From NCBI RefSeq assembly GCF_000482245.1, contig NZ_AWNH01000019.1, positions 32,499 through 75,712 of the forward strand: a stretch of DNA of 43,214 bases, in the 5' to 3' direction. This DNA is from Leptolyngbya sp. Heron Island J. GTDB lineage: Bacteria; Cyanobacteriota; Cyanobacteriia; Phormidesmidales; Phormidesmidaceae. A program made the position numbers and the translations under genes. Position 1 is the stretch's first letter. Each line of letters starts with the position of its first letter. The notes beneath the pieces were generated by a model. It made no database searches and was not told the DNA's origin. It saw nothing but the letters and a program-made list of their open reading frames with translations. Shown here piece by piece: positions 34,659 through 41,564 of the stretch.

Positions 34659-35195
34659 ATGGCATTTAATCTCACCGGCAACTTAGAGCAGGCCCTTGGC
34701 GCAAAAACATCCCTTACCAACGAATCCATCAACCCCAGTAACTTAGAACGCCTAGACTTCACGACGGTCAGGAAGCTACCCGCGAACTTTCTGACAGAAT
34801 GTGGCACCGAAGCCGCCGCCGATCAGTTTATTGACGAGATGACGGCGGAATCCGAACAACTGACCCAAGCGACTCGGGCCATTGAAGCCGCGAGTCACTA
34901 CATCGACTGCCAGCAGGCCTACCAAACAGCTTTACAGAAGCTACGCGTGAAGGTTCAGCGCCTGGAAATCACAATCGAGGAAGCCTACGCCCAGTACCAG
35001 ACCCTAAAACATGTCCTCAATCTCAAGCGGAAAGAAGCAGGCCTGCAACATGCTTCAGATGTGGAACAGGCCAATATCAACTACGCCCAGTTTGATCGAG
35101 GTCTACGGCAAAAGTTACAGGCCAGTACGGACCTGAGCCGCCGTGGCACTCATCAGGGCTCACACCTAAACCGTCAGTTTCTAGCGCTCAACTAA
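34659..35195 (+). CDS. Coiled-coil protein of unknown function, 178 aa
   Basis: The first ATG is at 34659 (MAFNLTGNLEQALGAKTSLT); the frame is open upstream to 34599 with only a TTG at 34629. A coiled-coil middle (TESEQLTQATRAIEAASHYID, VQRLEITIEEAYAQYQTLKHVLNLKRKEAG) suggests an oligomeric, soluble partner. No membrane segment. It lies just before the ATPase unit, and together with its coiled-coil neighbour may form part of a membrane-bound machine. Unrecognised family. Confidence 0.6.
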   Translation: MAFNLTGNLEQALGAKTSLTNESINPSNLERLDFTTVRKLPANFLTECGTEAAADQFIDEMTAESEQLTQATRAIEAASHYIDCQQAYQTALQKLRVKVQRLEITIEEAYAQYQTLKHVLNLKRKEAGLQHASDVEQANINYAQFDRGLRQKLQASTDLSRRGTHQGSHLNRQFLALN

Positions 35196-35231
35196 TCGTT
35201 AGTGGGGGCACCTAGTCCCCCTCAAATTGCC

Positions 35232-35537
35232 ATGAACCTTACTCATCGGTTAGGGGCAAACCTAGCCAAGCACCTGTTTATCATTTGTGCCTCGTCTGCA
35301 GTCGTGCAGCTTGCGGCCCTTTGGTTCCCACTGAAGATTGCACTGATTGCGATTGCAGGGAGTCTATTTTGTATGTTTGTCGGTCTATTTATGCTTCAGT
35401 TTCGGGGCATCATGGGCGGCCATTCGTGGGCGCAGCGGCTCACGTTTGAAGCCAGCACCGTTGGAATTTTGCAGTTTAGCGCTGTCGTCAGTGCCGTTAT
35501 TGTCGGAGGCCTGGTCACATGGGTAGCCATTTTTTAG
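35232..35537 (+). CDS. Small polytopic membrane protein, 101 aa
   Basis: From the ATG at 35232 (MNLTHRLGANLAKHLFIICA) the product has three hydrophobic helices: HLFIICASSAVVQLAALWF, IALIAIAGSLFCMFVGLFML, and LQFSAVVSAVIVGGLVTWVAIF. It overlaps the start of the ATPase gene by 19 bp, so expression of the two is coupled. A membrane channel or anchor subunit of the translocase is a reasonable inference; no family is recognised. Confidence 0.65.
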   Translation: MNLTHRLGANLAKHLFIICASSAVVQLAALWFPLKIALIAIAGSLFCMFVGLFMLQFRGIMGGHSWAQRLTFEASTVGILQFSAVVSAVIVGGLVTWVAIF

Positions 35538-37693
35538 ACACTGATTTACTTTCTCGCGATGTCCGTCACCGCATTGCGCACACCCTAGGACAGCTGATGG
35601 GTGCTTGCTGGGATGCCACCCCTAAGCGAGCCCTCTCCCTTTATGGGGCGGCGATCTCAGGTGCATTTTTAGTGTTTTACCCCGTAGAACGTGGCTTTTA
35701 CTCAAAAACAGGCCTTGAGTATCGCTGGCCCCCCGCCCTAGGGCTCATGATGACCAGTGCAGGCCTCACCCTAATTGGTAGTGCTTACGCCGGGTTAAAT
35801 GCCTATCAAAATGAACTGGATGAAGCCGAAGACGATCATCAGTTTGAGCATCAGCTAAAGCGACAGGCCTATCAAGATGCTGAGGTGAGTCGTGTCTATG
35901 CGGCGGTCTCTGAGGTCAAGCTGCAGAACAACGCCAATCTACCTGACCACATGAAAGAACCCGGACTAGTGGACCCGGCGATCTCGCAGAAGCAGGAGGT
36001 AGAAGAATTTAAAGCCCTAATGGGTGTTGCCGACGGTGAGGACGTACCCGCCGCGACTAAGACCAAAGGGTTTCGACGTGGGACCATAGATGGCTTTGAG
36101 TTTACAACCCGCAAAAACTCAACAACTAAGGCTACAGAGCAGTGCGTCAGTTTGCAGGGAAAGCGGAAATGGTGTGGTGTGTCGATTGAGAATCCGATTC
36201 CCCGCTTCTTGGCCGATGACCGTAGTTTGCTCGGCTACGGTACAACCGGCGTCGGTAAGTCGGCCTTCTTAGAAGCCATCATCAGCGCCGCCTACCAAAA
36301 AGATGAGTCGACTGATTTTGTCGCCTTTGTCCATAAGTCTGGCAATACGGCGCGGGGTGAATCGGTCAGCATGGCAGGTCTAGAAAACACCCAAGACCTC
36401 TACACCGTCACCAACACCATGCACGGTCAAGCGTTGATTAATGCGACGACTCGACTCATGTCTAGGGTGAATACCTTAGAAGCGCTACTTGAAGACGGAT
36501 CACTGGTCCCATCGTTCGTACTGATTGACGAGGGCAACGAAGGTACCAAGGCCCTGGGTAAAGCGGCCCGCAAATATGTCGAGATGAACACGACTGAGGA
36601 TGAGCGAGGTAAACCCATCAAGCCGGACAAACCCAGCTGGCAAGAAGATTACGCCGATTTTATTGAAACTCTGATTGTAGATGGCCGTAGTAAAGCGGTT
36701 CGTGGTGTGGTGTTTGGTCACATGACCACCAATAAGTCAGGCATCACCGCTGAGGCCAGAAGCCAGACATACACCATCGCCCTAGGTCGCAATGGTATTT
36801 ATGGCTCAATTGAAAAGCTGCTATCCGATGCCCGTTACATCACGATGAAAGAGACTCGTGAAACCTTAAAGCAGGAATTCAATACCTACCTCAAAAAACA
36901 CACGGCTAAGGGGTCTCCCGTGAATGTGGTGTTAGCCCTAACCAATATCGGCGGCCAGTGGCGACTGATTGTTCTACCCCAAAGCTGGAATATTCAGCCC
37001 CTCGTTCCCAACGTGGTGAACCCAGCCCTTGATGAGGATTACGGGTTTGAAGAAACGCCGAACGTCGCAGCCGTCACCGAAGTAGCCCCCCGTTTGCCTG
37101 TTGATGCTACCCAGCAGAATGACCCCCTAGCCTGTTACAGTCCGGAGCAAAAGCAGCTGGCTAGCGACTTTTTACAGTGGTTCAAAGCAAACTCTGACAT
37201 TCTCAATGACGGCACCGGATTACTAGACCTAAGAGTCCCACTCCGGTGCTGGGCTGCTGTCACCAGCATGAGTCAATTAGAGATGGTTTTAGAGGTACTT
37301 GAAACCCGTGGTTATGGTGAGTTTCATGAGGACCCTATCACCCACGCACTGTACTGGAGAATGTATAGCCGAACTAAGCGCCAAGAGCAGGCCAAAAAGG
37401 CCAGTCCCCAGTCGAAAGTTGATACTGATAATTTGGATATTCCAGAGGGCATTAGCCTTAAAGCCTTTCGCTACTGTGTGAAAAAACTATTTGAACTTCA
37501 AGTAGGTTCAACATGTACAGTGTCTGACTTTTACCGTAAAGCTACCTCGTTGCGTATCAATCATGAATTAAAAGTAGAAGATGTGCATAGAATGCTGTTA
37601 AGTAATTCACTGAAAAAGGTGATAGAAATCTCTTCAGGCAAGTACCACAGCAAGGTGCAGTTTACGGTCCTGTGGACTCCTCCAACCGAATAA
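35519..37693 (+). CDS. Membrane-anchored FtsK/HerA/TraB-type ATPase
   Basis: A 724-residue protein. Two transmembrane helices lie near residues 40-56 and 73-93, then a coiled linker. The P-loop ATPase has Walker A GTTGVGKS (241-248) and Walker B FVLIDE (333-338), with sensor-like VVFGHMTTNKSG. Residues beyond ~560 form a Gln/Thr-rich spacer and a C-terminal winged-helix-like region (LQVGSTCTVSDFYRKATSLRI), as in the gamma domain of FtsK. Such ATPases pump DNA through a membrane pore in chromosome segregation, conjugation (TraB) or virion packaging. The adjacent repeat array at 37.7-37.9 kb could be its recognition site. Confidence 0.82.
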   Translation: MGSHFLDTDLLSRDVRHRIAHTLGQLMGACWDATPKRALSLYGAAISGAFLVFYPVERGFYSKTGLEYRWPPALGLMMTSAGLTLIGSAYAGLNAYQNELDEAEDDHQFEHQLKRQAYQDAEVSRVYAAVSEVKLQNNANLPDHMKEPGLVDPAISQKQEVEEFKALMGVADGEDVPAATKTKGFRRGTIDGFEFTTRKNSTTKATEQCVSLQGKRKWCGVSIENPIPRFLADDRSLLGYGTTGVGKSAFLEAIISAAYQKDESTDFVAFVHKSGNTARGESVSMAGLENTQDLYTVTNTMHGQALINATTRLMSRVNTLEALLEDGSLVPSFVLIDEGNEGTKALGKAARKYVEMNTTEDERGKPIKPDKPSWQEDYADFIETLIVDGRSKAVRGVVFGHMTTNKSGITAEARSQTYTIALGRNGIYGSIEKLLSDARYITMKETRETLKQEFNTYLKKHTAKGSPVNVVLALTNIGGQWRLIVLPQSWNIQPLVPNVVNPALDEDYGFEETPNVAAVTEVAPRLPVDATQQNDPLACYSPEQKQLASDFLQWFKANSDILNDGTGLLDLRVPLRCWAAVTSMSQLEMVLEVLETRGYGEFHEDPITHALYWRMYSRTKRQEQAKKASPQSKVDTDNLDIPEGISLKAFRYCVKKLFELQVGSTCTVSDFYRKATSLRINHELKVEDVHRMLLSNSLKKVIEISSGKYHSKVQFTVLWTPPTE

Positions 37694-37699
37694 CGCAAA

Positions 37700-37740
37700 C
37701 CTACTGTTTTTGGGGGTAAAACACCCTCAAAAACAGTAGG
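37700..37740 (+). terminator. Long hairpin after the ATPase gene
   Basis: CCTACTGTTTTTG (37700-37712) pairs perfectly with CAAAAACAGTAGG (37728-37740), and the stem continues inward with GGGGT/ACCCT (one G-T pair). No T run follows, so it may act as a terminator or as the boundary of the repeat region just downstream. Confidence 0.75.
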
Positions 37741-38085
37741 TACACAGATACACAAAACCGCTATAACCCCTGTATGTCAGTCGGTGTACCGATACACAAG
37801 CCAATATTCCCCCTGGCGCAAGTACACAGCGCTGTGTACCCTAATTCACCGTAGATCCACAAGAGGTACACAAGCGATCCACAAGCGATCCACAAAAGGT
37901 ACACAGCAACAGATTTATAAGTGAAATCAAATGATTAATGCTTACAGGTGATGGCAATTTAGTGGTTGTTTTATCGGCTTGATTCTGAAAAATAAGTCGA
38001 TAAAACTAGCAGTAAAATTGTTGTTTTGACTGAGATTTCAAACGCCTCTTAGTTGTCAAGGCTGACAACATAAAAACCTAGTCTT
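37741..38085. other. Iteron-like T(A/C)CACA array plus AT-rich stretch, candidate origin or translocase-recognition site
   Basis: T(A/C)CACA boxes begin at 37741, 37749, 37793, 37823, 37856, 37867, 37878, 37889 and 37900, with one inverted box at 37833-37838. The last five are spaced exactly 11 bp. Boxes at 37823/37833 form the 18-bp palindrome GTACACAGCGCTGTGTAC (37822-37839). The boxes match the conserved 3' half of DnaA boxes but not the full TTATNCACA. Next to them (37906-38085) is AT-rich DNA with an inverted repeat GTTTTATCG/CGATAAAAC (37968, 37998) and a GTTGTCA/TGACAAC hairpin (38052-38069). No open frame. Confidence 0.75.
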
Positions 38086-38820
38086 TTAGTCTTTAACACC
38101 CATCACAAAACTGAACAGGCCCACGATTGATATAACGGCCTTACCCCATAGCTCTAATGATTCCGTATCGCCCCCGAATAGGAGCCAGGCCGATGAGATC
38201 GCAATTACCGCAGTTCCTATTAATATTCGCCTCAGCTGCTTGACCTGTTTGCTAAGTGCATTTTTTTGCAGCTTCTGATCACTCAAATCAGCATTGATTT
38301 TTACGATCGCCTGTTTGAGTTCATAGTCTTCCTTGCTGTTAACTTCGAGTCGCTTTTTGAGGTCAGCCACGACCCAGGTCAGTTCATTGACACGTTCGTC
38401 TGCCGTCTTCAGCTCTTGAGCCAAAAACTCGTTATCTAGTCCAAGCGTTACGAATTCCGGGCCATCACCCCCCTGAGCTTCGTACTCAATGTAAAGGTGG
38501 TACCCCTTCACTTCAGGGAACAGCTCAACTTGAATGCCTGGATACAACCTCACTGGGTTGTAGATGCGGCGACTATTAAAAAACAGCCCGTTTGTACTGG
38601 GCTTCCCGTTGCCATCGCGCAACCAAATGTCATCGCCCTCTCGGTAAAGGGTCGCGTGAACTCTGGACAGAGATTGAAAATAAATAGACCGTGGGTCAAC
38701 ACCCACGGCCATTTGATACGTATCGCCCTGACCTTTGCCAATGGTGGCCGGTAGGTTTTCCAGGTCGATGGGCGTTGACTGTTGAGCTCGCCCAGGCCTG
38801 CATTCAACTATTTTCAACAT
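38086..38820 (-). CDS. FHA-domain protein with coiled coil and C-terminal membrane helices
   Basis: A 244-residue protein. The N-terminal FHA domain (LPATIGKGQGD, SLSRVHATLYREGDDIWLRDGNG, PSTNGLFFNSRRI, residues ~20-110) has the Arg/Ser and Asn residues that bind phosphothreonine. A coiled coil follows (FLAQELKTADERVNELTWVVADLKKRLEV to KQVKQLRRIL), then two C-terminal transmembrane helices. No kinase is encoded nearby. It is the last gene of the leftward cassette. A phosphorylation-controlled scaffold at the membrane is a plausible role, unproven. Confidence 0.85.
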   Translation of the reverse strand: MLKIVECRPGRAQQSTPIDLENLPATIGKGQGDTYQMAVGVDPRSIYFQSLSRVHATLYREGDDIWLRDGNGKPSTNGLFFNSRRIYNPVRLYPGIQVELFPEVKGYHLYIEYEAQGGDGPEFVTLGLDNEFLAQELKTADERVNELTWVVADLKKRLEVNSKEDYELKQAIVKINADLSDQKLQKNALSKQVKQLRRILIGTAVIAISSAWLLFGGDTESLELWGKAVISIVGLFSFVMGVKD

Positions 38821-38825
38821 TGAAC

Positions 38826-39248
38826 TTACGGGTTCAAATCCTGCTCCTGATATTCGTCAACGAGGTCATCCACCAGCAGGTCAATGTCCTCGACGATGTC
38901 TTCAATGGGGTCTCGCTGCGGTACCCAATACTCCACCACCACACTCCACCCATCGACCGGCACATACCGGCTGCTTTTGAACTGCACCTCGTGACGGCCT
39001 AAGTCGGGTTCCCAGGGAGACATTACAACCATTTCTGATTGGGGTTTGGGCCAAATGCGAAGCCACCGATTAGAAACAATATTCTGATCGGTGAACTTCA
39101 CCCGCATGTAGCCACGGAAGCCCGCATTTAGCACCGTTGGATTGGTGGAGCTATAGGTCAGCCTTACGTGCTCACCAAAGACGGGGATGGGAATGCTCCA
39201 CAGAACACTCCCGGATACCTGTGCCTGCCCTGCATATTGCCAAACCAT
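38826..39248 (-). CDS. Beta-rich protein of unknown function, 140 aa
   Basis: The ATG at 39248 directly abuts the stop of the preceding gene (TAG-ATG). The first ~110 residues are beta-strand-rich (VSGSVLWSIPIPVFGEHVRL, RGYMRVKFTDQNIVSNRWLRIW), and the end is strongly acidic (DPIEDIVEDIDLLVDDLVDE). No signal or membrane segment. It looks like a small structural or adaptor protein and is unrecognised. The FHA gene starts five bases after its stop. Confidence 0.6.
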   Translation of the reverse strand: MVWQYAGQAQVSGSVLWSIPIPVFGEHVRLTYSSTNPTVLNAGFRGYMRVKFTDQNIVSNRWLRIWPKPQSEMVVMSPWEPDLGRHEVQFKSSRYVPVDGWSVVVEYWVPQRDPIEDIVEDIDLLVDDLVDEYQEQDLNP

Positions 39249-39860
39249 CTAATTAGTGGGAATGCCGAATTCCTGCATGACGGCGGCAATCACAGCGGTT
39301 GGATCAGACGGGATAGTTTCCCCGCTCCAAATGCCAACAAAGGCATAGTCAACCCCATACAGACTTAACGTGAGTGGCCCCAAATTCGGCTCAACAAAGG
39401 AGTCAGACGAACTAACCAAGGTCTCGTTCAGCCAGATATCTTGTCTATCAGGCGAGATATTGGCAGTCAACACCAAGGGTTGATCTGCGGCCATCGGTAT
39501 CCCGGTGCCTAGATATGCCCCGCCTTTATTGACCCGAAAATAGGCAATCTCGTCTGAGAAGACGGTAAAGAGCCGATCAACTGCAGCACTGGAATTACCA
39601 ACGTAGATATCGCCCCTATTGGGCTGGCCAGTGCGAGCCGCCGATAGACGAATGACCAAACTAATCAACCGAGTCGTTGGGACTGAAATCGGCGAAGAGC
39701 TAATCAAGCTAGCGCCATCTTGAGTGGTCAGCCAATCGTCATCCACTTGAATGGACCCGTGTTCTTTATTCAAGTGAATGGACTCACTGTTAAGGGTCAA
39801 CAGGTCTGAGGGTGTCCCGTCAAAAAACGGCCCCGAAACCGAGCTGTACGCTTGCCGCAA
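39249..39860 (-). CDS. Concanavalin/LamG-like beta protein with phage tail-type N-terminus
   Basis: From the first permitted start (TTG at 39860) the product is 203 residues. The frame stays open upstream without ATG, GTG or TTG to 39931 and encodes PQSFLDAFPGGLVFSLRQAYS, a motif that I know from N-termini of phage tail and virion-associated proteins. A GGTGAGG lies five bases before an in-frame ATC at 39908. The body has beta-sandwich texture (RLISLVIRLSAARTG, DEIAYFRVNKGGAYLG, QDIWLNETLVSSSDSF), as in LamG-type domains. Surface attachment or receptor binding is inferred. Confidence 0.65.
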   Translation of the reverse strand: MRQAYSSVSGPFFDGTPSDLLTLNSESIHLNKEHGSIQVDDDWLTTQDGASLISSSPISVPTTRLISLVIRLSAARTGQPNRGDIYVGNSSAAVDRLFTVFSDEIAYFRVNKGGAYLGTGIPMAADQPLVLTANISPDRQDIWLNETLVSSSDSFVEPNLGPLTLSLYGVDYAFVGIWSGETIPSDPTAVIAAVMQEFGIPTN

Positions 39861-39927
39861 CGAAAATACAAGGCCACCTGGGAAAGCATCTAAAAAGCTT
39901 TGGGGGATGGTGACCTCACCCCCTGCA

Positions 39928-40272
39928 CTATGAAAGAGCTACAGCTTCATCCAAGCTATCGCCGATGACCACCTTAGCAACGGCGGTGCCAGTGACCCGT
40001 AACGCTGGATCGCCATCAATGGTCGTCGGTACGCGGTTGATCACTGGGTAGGTAGAGCGGGCATCGTTAGCGTTGTCAGCGTCATATTCAGCAACGGCGG
40101 TCCCTGAAAGTGCATCTAAAAGCTTGATAGCGCCTTCTGCTAATGGGGAGTCCATACCGACTATGTCACCCGTCAGCAGGCTGAAATTAAGGGTGGCATT
40201 GCCACTGCCATCGTCTTCAAAAACGTTGGTGCCCAAGTGGGCGTTCACCATAGTGGGTGTGATGTCTGCCAT
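39928..40272 (-). CDS. Protein of unknown function, 114 aa
   Basis: The product begins MADITPTMVNAHLGTNVFED and is acidic and small-residue-rich (GSGNATLNFSLLTGDIVGM, DNANDARSTYPVINRVPTTI), ending DEAVALS. AGGA precedes the ATG by 10 bases. Regular alternation of hydrophobic strands and an acidic overall charge are what small virion or head-decoration proteins look like, but no family can be named. It sits in a run of five tightly spaced leftward genes. Confidence 0.6.
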   Translation of the reverse strand: MADITPTMVNAHLGTNVFEDDGSGNATLNFSLLTGDIVGMDSPLAEGAIKLLDALSGTAVAEYDADNANDARSTYPVINRVPTTIDGDPALRVTGTAVAKVVIGDSLDEAVALS

Positions 40273-40284
40273 AGTTGAAAAATC

Positions 40285-40578
40285 CTAAATTTGGGTTAGT
40301 CGTTGGTCGTATTCACCCTCATGGATGTATGCATCCAATTGGGTTTCAGTTGCTGGTCGCATCAGGCCATTGCGGCCAAAAATGATGTGCCGTTGGTTTG
40401 AGCTATCACCAAACCTGAGGCTGTCCAAAATGTCAGCGGATGGAGCGTTTAAGGTTTCTGCATACAACGGATGCCCTGGCAGGATAATGCCGCCTTGGGA
40501 TAGCCATCCATTAGAGACCGATTCCTCATAGGTGATCACCACCTCCGGTACCCCATCTGCTGCAATCTCAGTCCTCAT
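40285..40578 (-). CDS. Protein of unknown function, 97 aa
   Basis: The ATG at 40578 gives MRTEIAADGVPEVVITYEES. A glycine-rich middle (SQGGIILPGHPLYAETLN) and a hydrophilic end follow. It is 12 bp from the next gene and 14 bp from the previous one, in a compact operon. I recognise no domain. Confidence 0.55.
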   Translation of the reverse strand: MRTEIAADGVPEVVITYEESVSNGWLSQGGIILPGHPLYAETLNAPSADILDSLRFGDSSNQRHIIFGRNGLMRPATETQLDAYIHEGEYDQRLTQI

Positions 40579-40592
40579 CGTGTGTAGCCCTA

Positions 40593-41231
40593 TTAGTTTG
40601 CTGCGCGTGGATCGTCCGTCACGGCTCTGCCGAAAGCGGCCCAGCCAGCGGGCATATTGTCTACTCGGGTGTGGTCAATAAATCCGATGCTTAAGCCCTC
40701 ATCAGAGCGAGCCCCAAAGACCGAAGCCCCCTCAATCTTGTTGTCACCCTGAATGACATTAGGGTTGTTCAGATCCGCCTGTACATAGGCTGATATCCCC
40801 ATCTCAGCGAGCGTTGCAGCCGTAATCCGGTTGAACTGCTCAGTTTTCATGTCCCACACTTTGAGTAGCTGTGGAGCAATCTCAGCCTTAACCCGTATAC
40901 TTCTAGACCCGCGCCCTAGCTTAGGATTCCGAGTGGAGCCCCGCACTAGTTTCCAGTCAGCGGCAATTGCGCCGTTGATTGACTCCCAATCCACAAACGA
41001 CGTTGTGTTGGTATTGGGACCACCCTGAGCGCCATCTGGGTTTTTAGTCATTCGCCCAGGCTTGGGAGCGGATGCACCATACACGATGATGCCTACAACA
41101 GCAGCCACCTGAGTGTGTCCTAAAACGTTTTGCTCCGCTTCTGTGCAGTTGGTTGCAAAACCATAGTTGATCGTTGAACCATTAAACGGGGTGACAGCAA
41201 CTTTAGTCCTGGCCCCATAGACAGAGCCCAT
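40593..41231 (-). CDS. Protein of unknown function, 212 aa, structural-looking
   Basis: Starts MGSVYGARTKVAVTPFNGST, with GGAG nine bases upstream. It is rich in Gly, Asn and Ala with beta texture throughout (VAAVVGIIVYGASAPKPGRM, IEGASVFGARSDEGLSIGFI) and has one basic segment (RNPKLGRGSRSIRVKAEIAP). No signal or membrane helix. It is the first gene after the 41.2-41.4 kb control region. Composition and position suggest an abundant coat-like or tube protein, but this is inference; the family is unknown to me. Confidence 0.6.
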   Translation of the reverse strand: MGSVYGARTKVAVTPFNGSTINYGFATNCTEAEQNVLGHTQVAAVVGIIVYGASAPKPGRMTKNPDGAQGGPNTNTTSFVDWESINGAIAADWKLVRGSTRNPKLGRGSRSIRVKAEIAPQLLKVWDMKTEQFNRITAATLAEMGISAYVQADLNNPNVIQGDNKIEGASVFGARSDEGLSIGFIDHTRVDNMPAGWAAFGRAVTDDPRAAN

Positions 41232-41243
41232 ACGCCTGTACTC

Positions 41244-41323
41244 CTATCGTGATTTCGTTCGCTACGATAGCAAAAGAATTTTGGTGAAACCACTGCCAGA
41301 TGGGGCGTGTGGTGTATTACACC
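41244..41323. promoter_or_regulatory. Inverted repeats in the control region upstream of the 212-aa gene
   Basis: CTATCGT (41244-41250) and ACGATAG (41264-41270) are 7-bp arms with a 13-bp gap, just upstream of the 212-aa gene start. GGTGTATTACACC (41311-41323) is a perfect palindrome around one base, about 40 bp before the small plus-strand gene. Both look like operator sites. Confidence 0.5.
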
Positions 41324-41360
41324 CCTTAAGGGAGTCTCTTAAGACAATTAGTTTTTAACC

Positions 41361-41564
41361 ATGGTCACAATCGCTTACGCTCGCATGTCTACCTGTAGCC
41401 GCCGGGCGATGCTCCGAACAAAAACCAGGTTTGGGCGGCCCTATCAGTACAGGCCTAGAATCACGCTGGTTAGGCGGCTACAGAATGAGTTGAACATGAC
41501 TCATGTTCAAGTGCTGGATCAAATCCAGAAAGAACGTGAATACCTGATTGCTAGGCAAACCTAA
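41361..41564 (+). CDS. Small basic protein, 67 aa
   Basis: The product MVTIAYARMSTCSRRAMLRTKTRF... is strongly basic, with an RRxxR-rich centre and an amphipathic C-terminal helix (MTHVQVLDQIQKEREYLIARQ). It overlaps the 3' end of the 514-aa gene on the opposite strand by 14 bp. No clear ribosome site. It may be a small DNA-binding regulator of the flanking leftward genes; the coding potential is moderate. Confidence 0.45.
   Translation: MVTIAYARMSTCSRRAMLRTKTRFGRPYQYRPRITLVRRLQNELNMTHVQVLDQIQKEREYLIARQT

Noticed and set aside
37741-37905. Repeat array considered as a canonical DnaA-box origin
   Set aside because: No full TTATNCACA box occurs; only the 3' half is shared, so it is reported as DnaA-box-like only.
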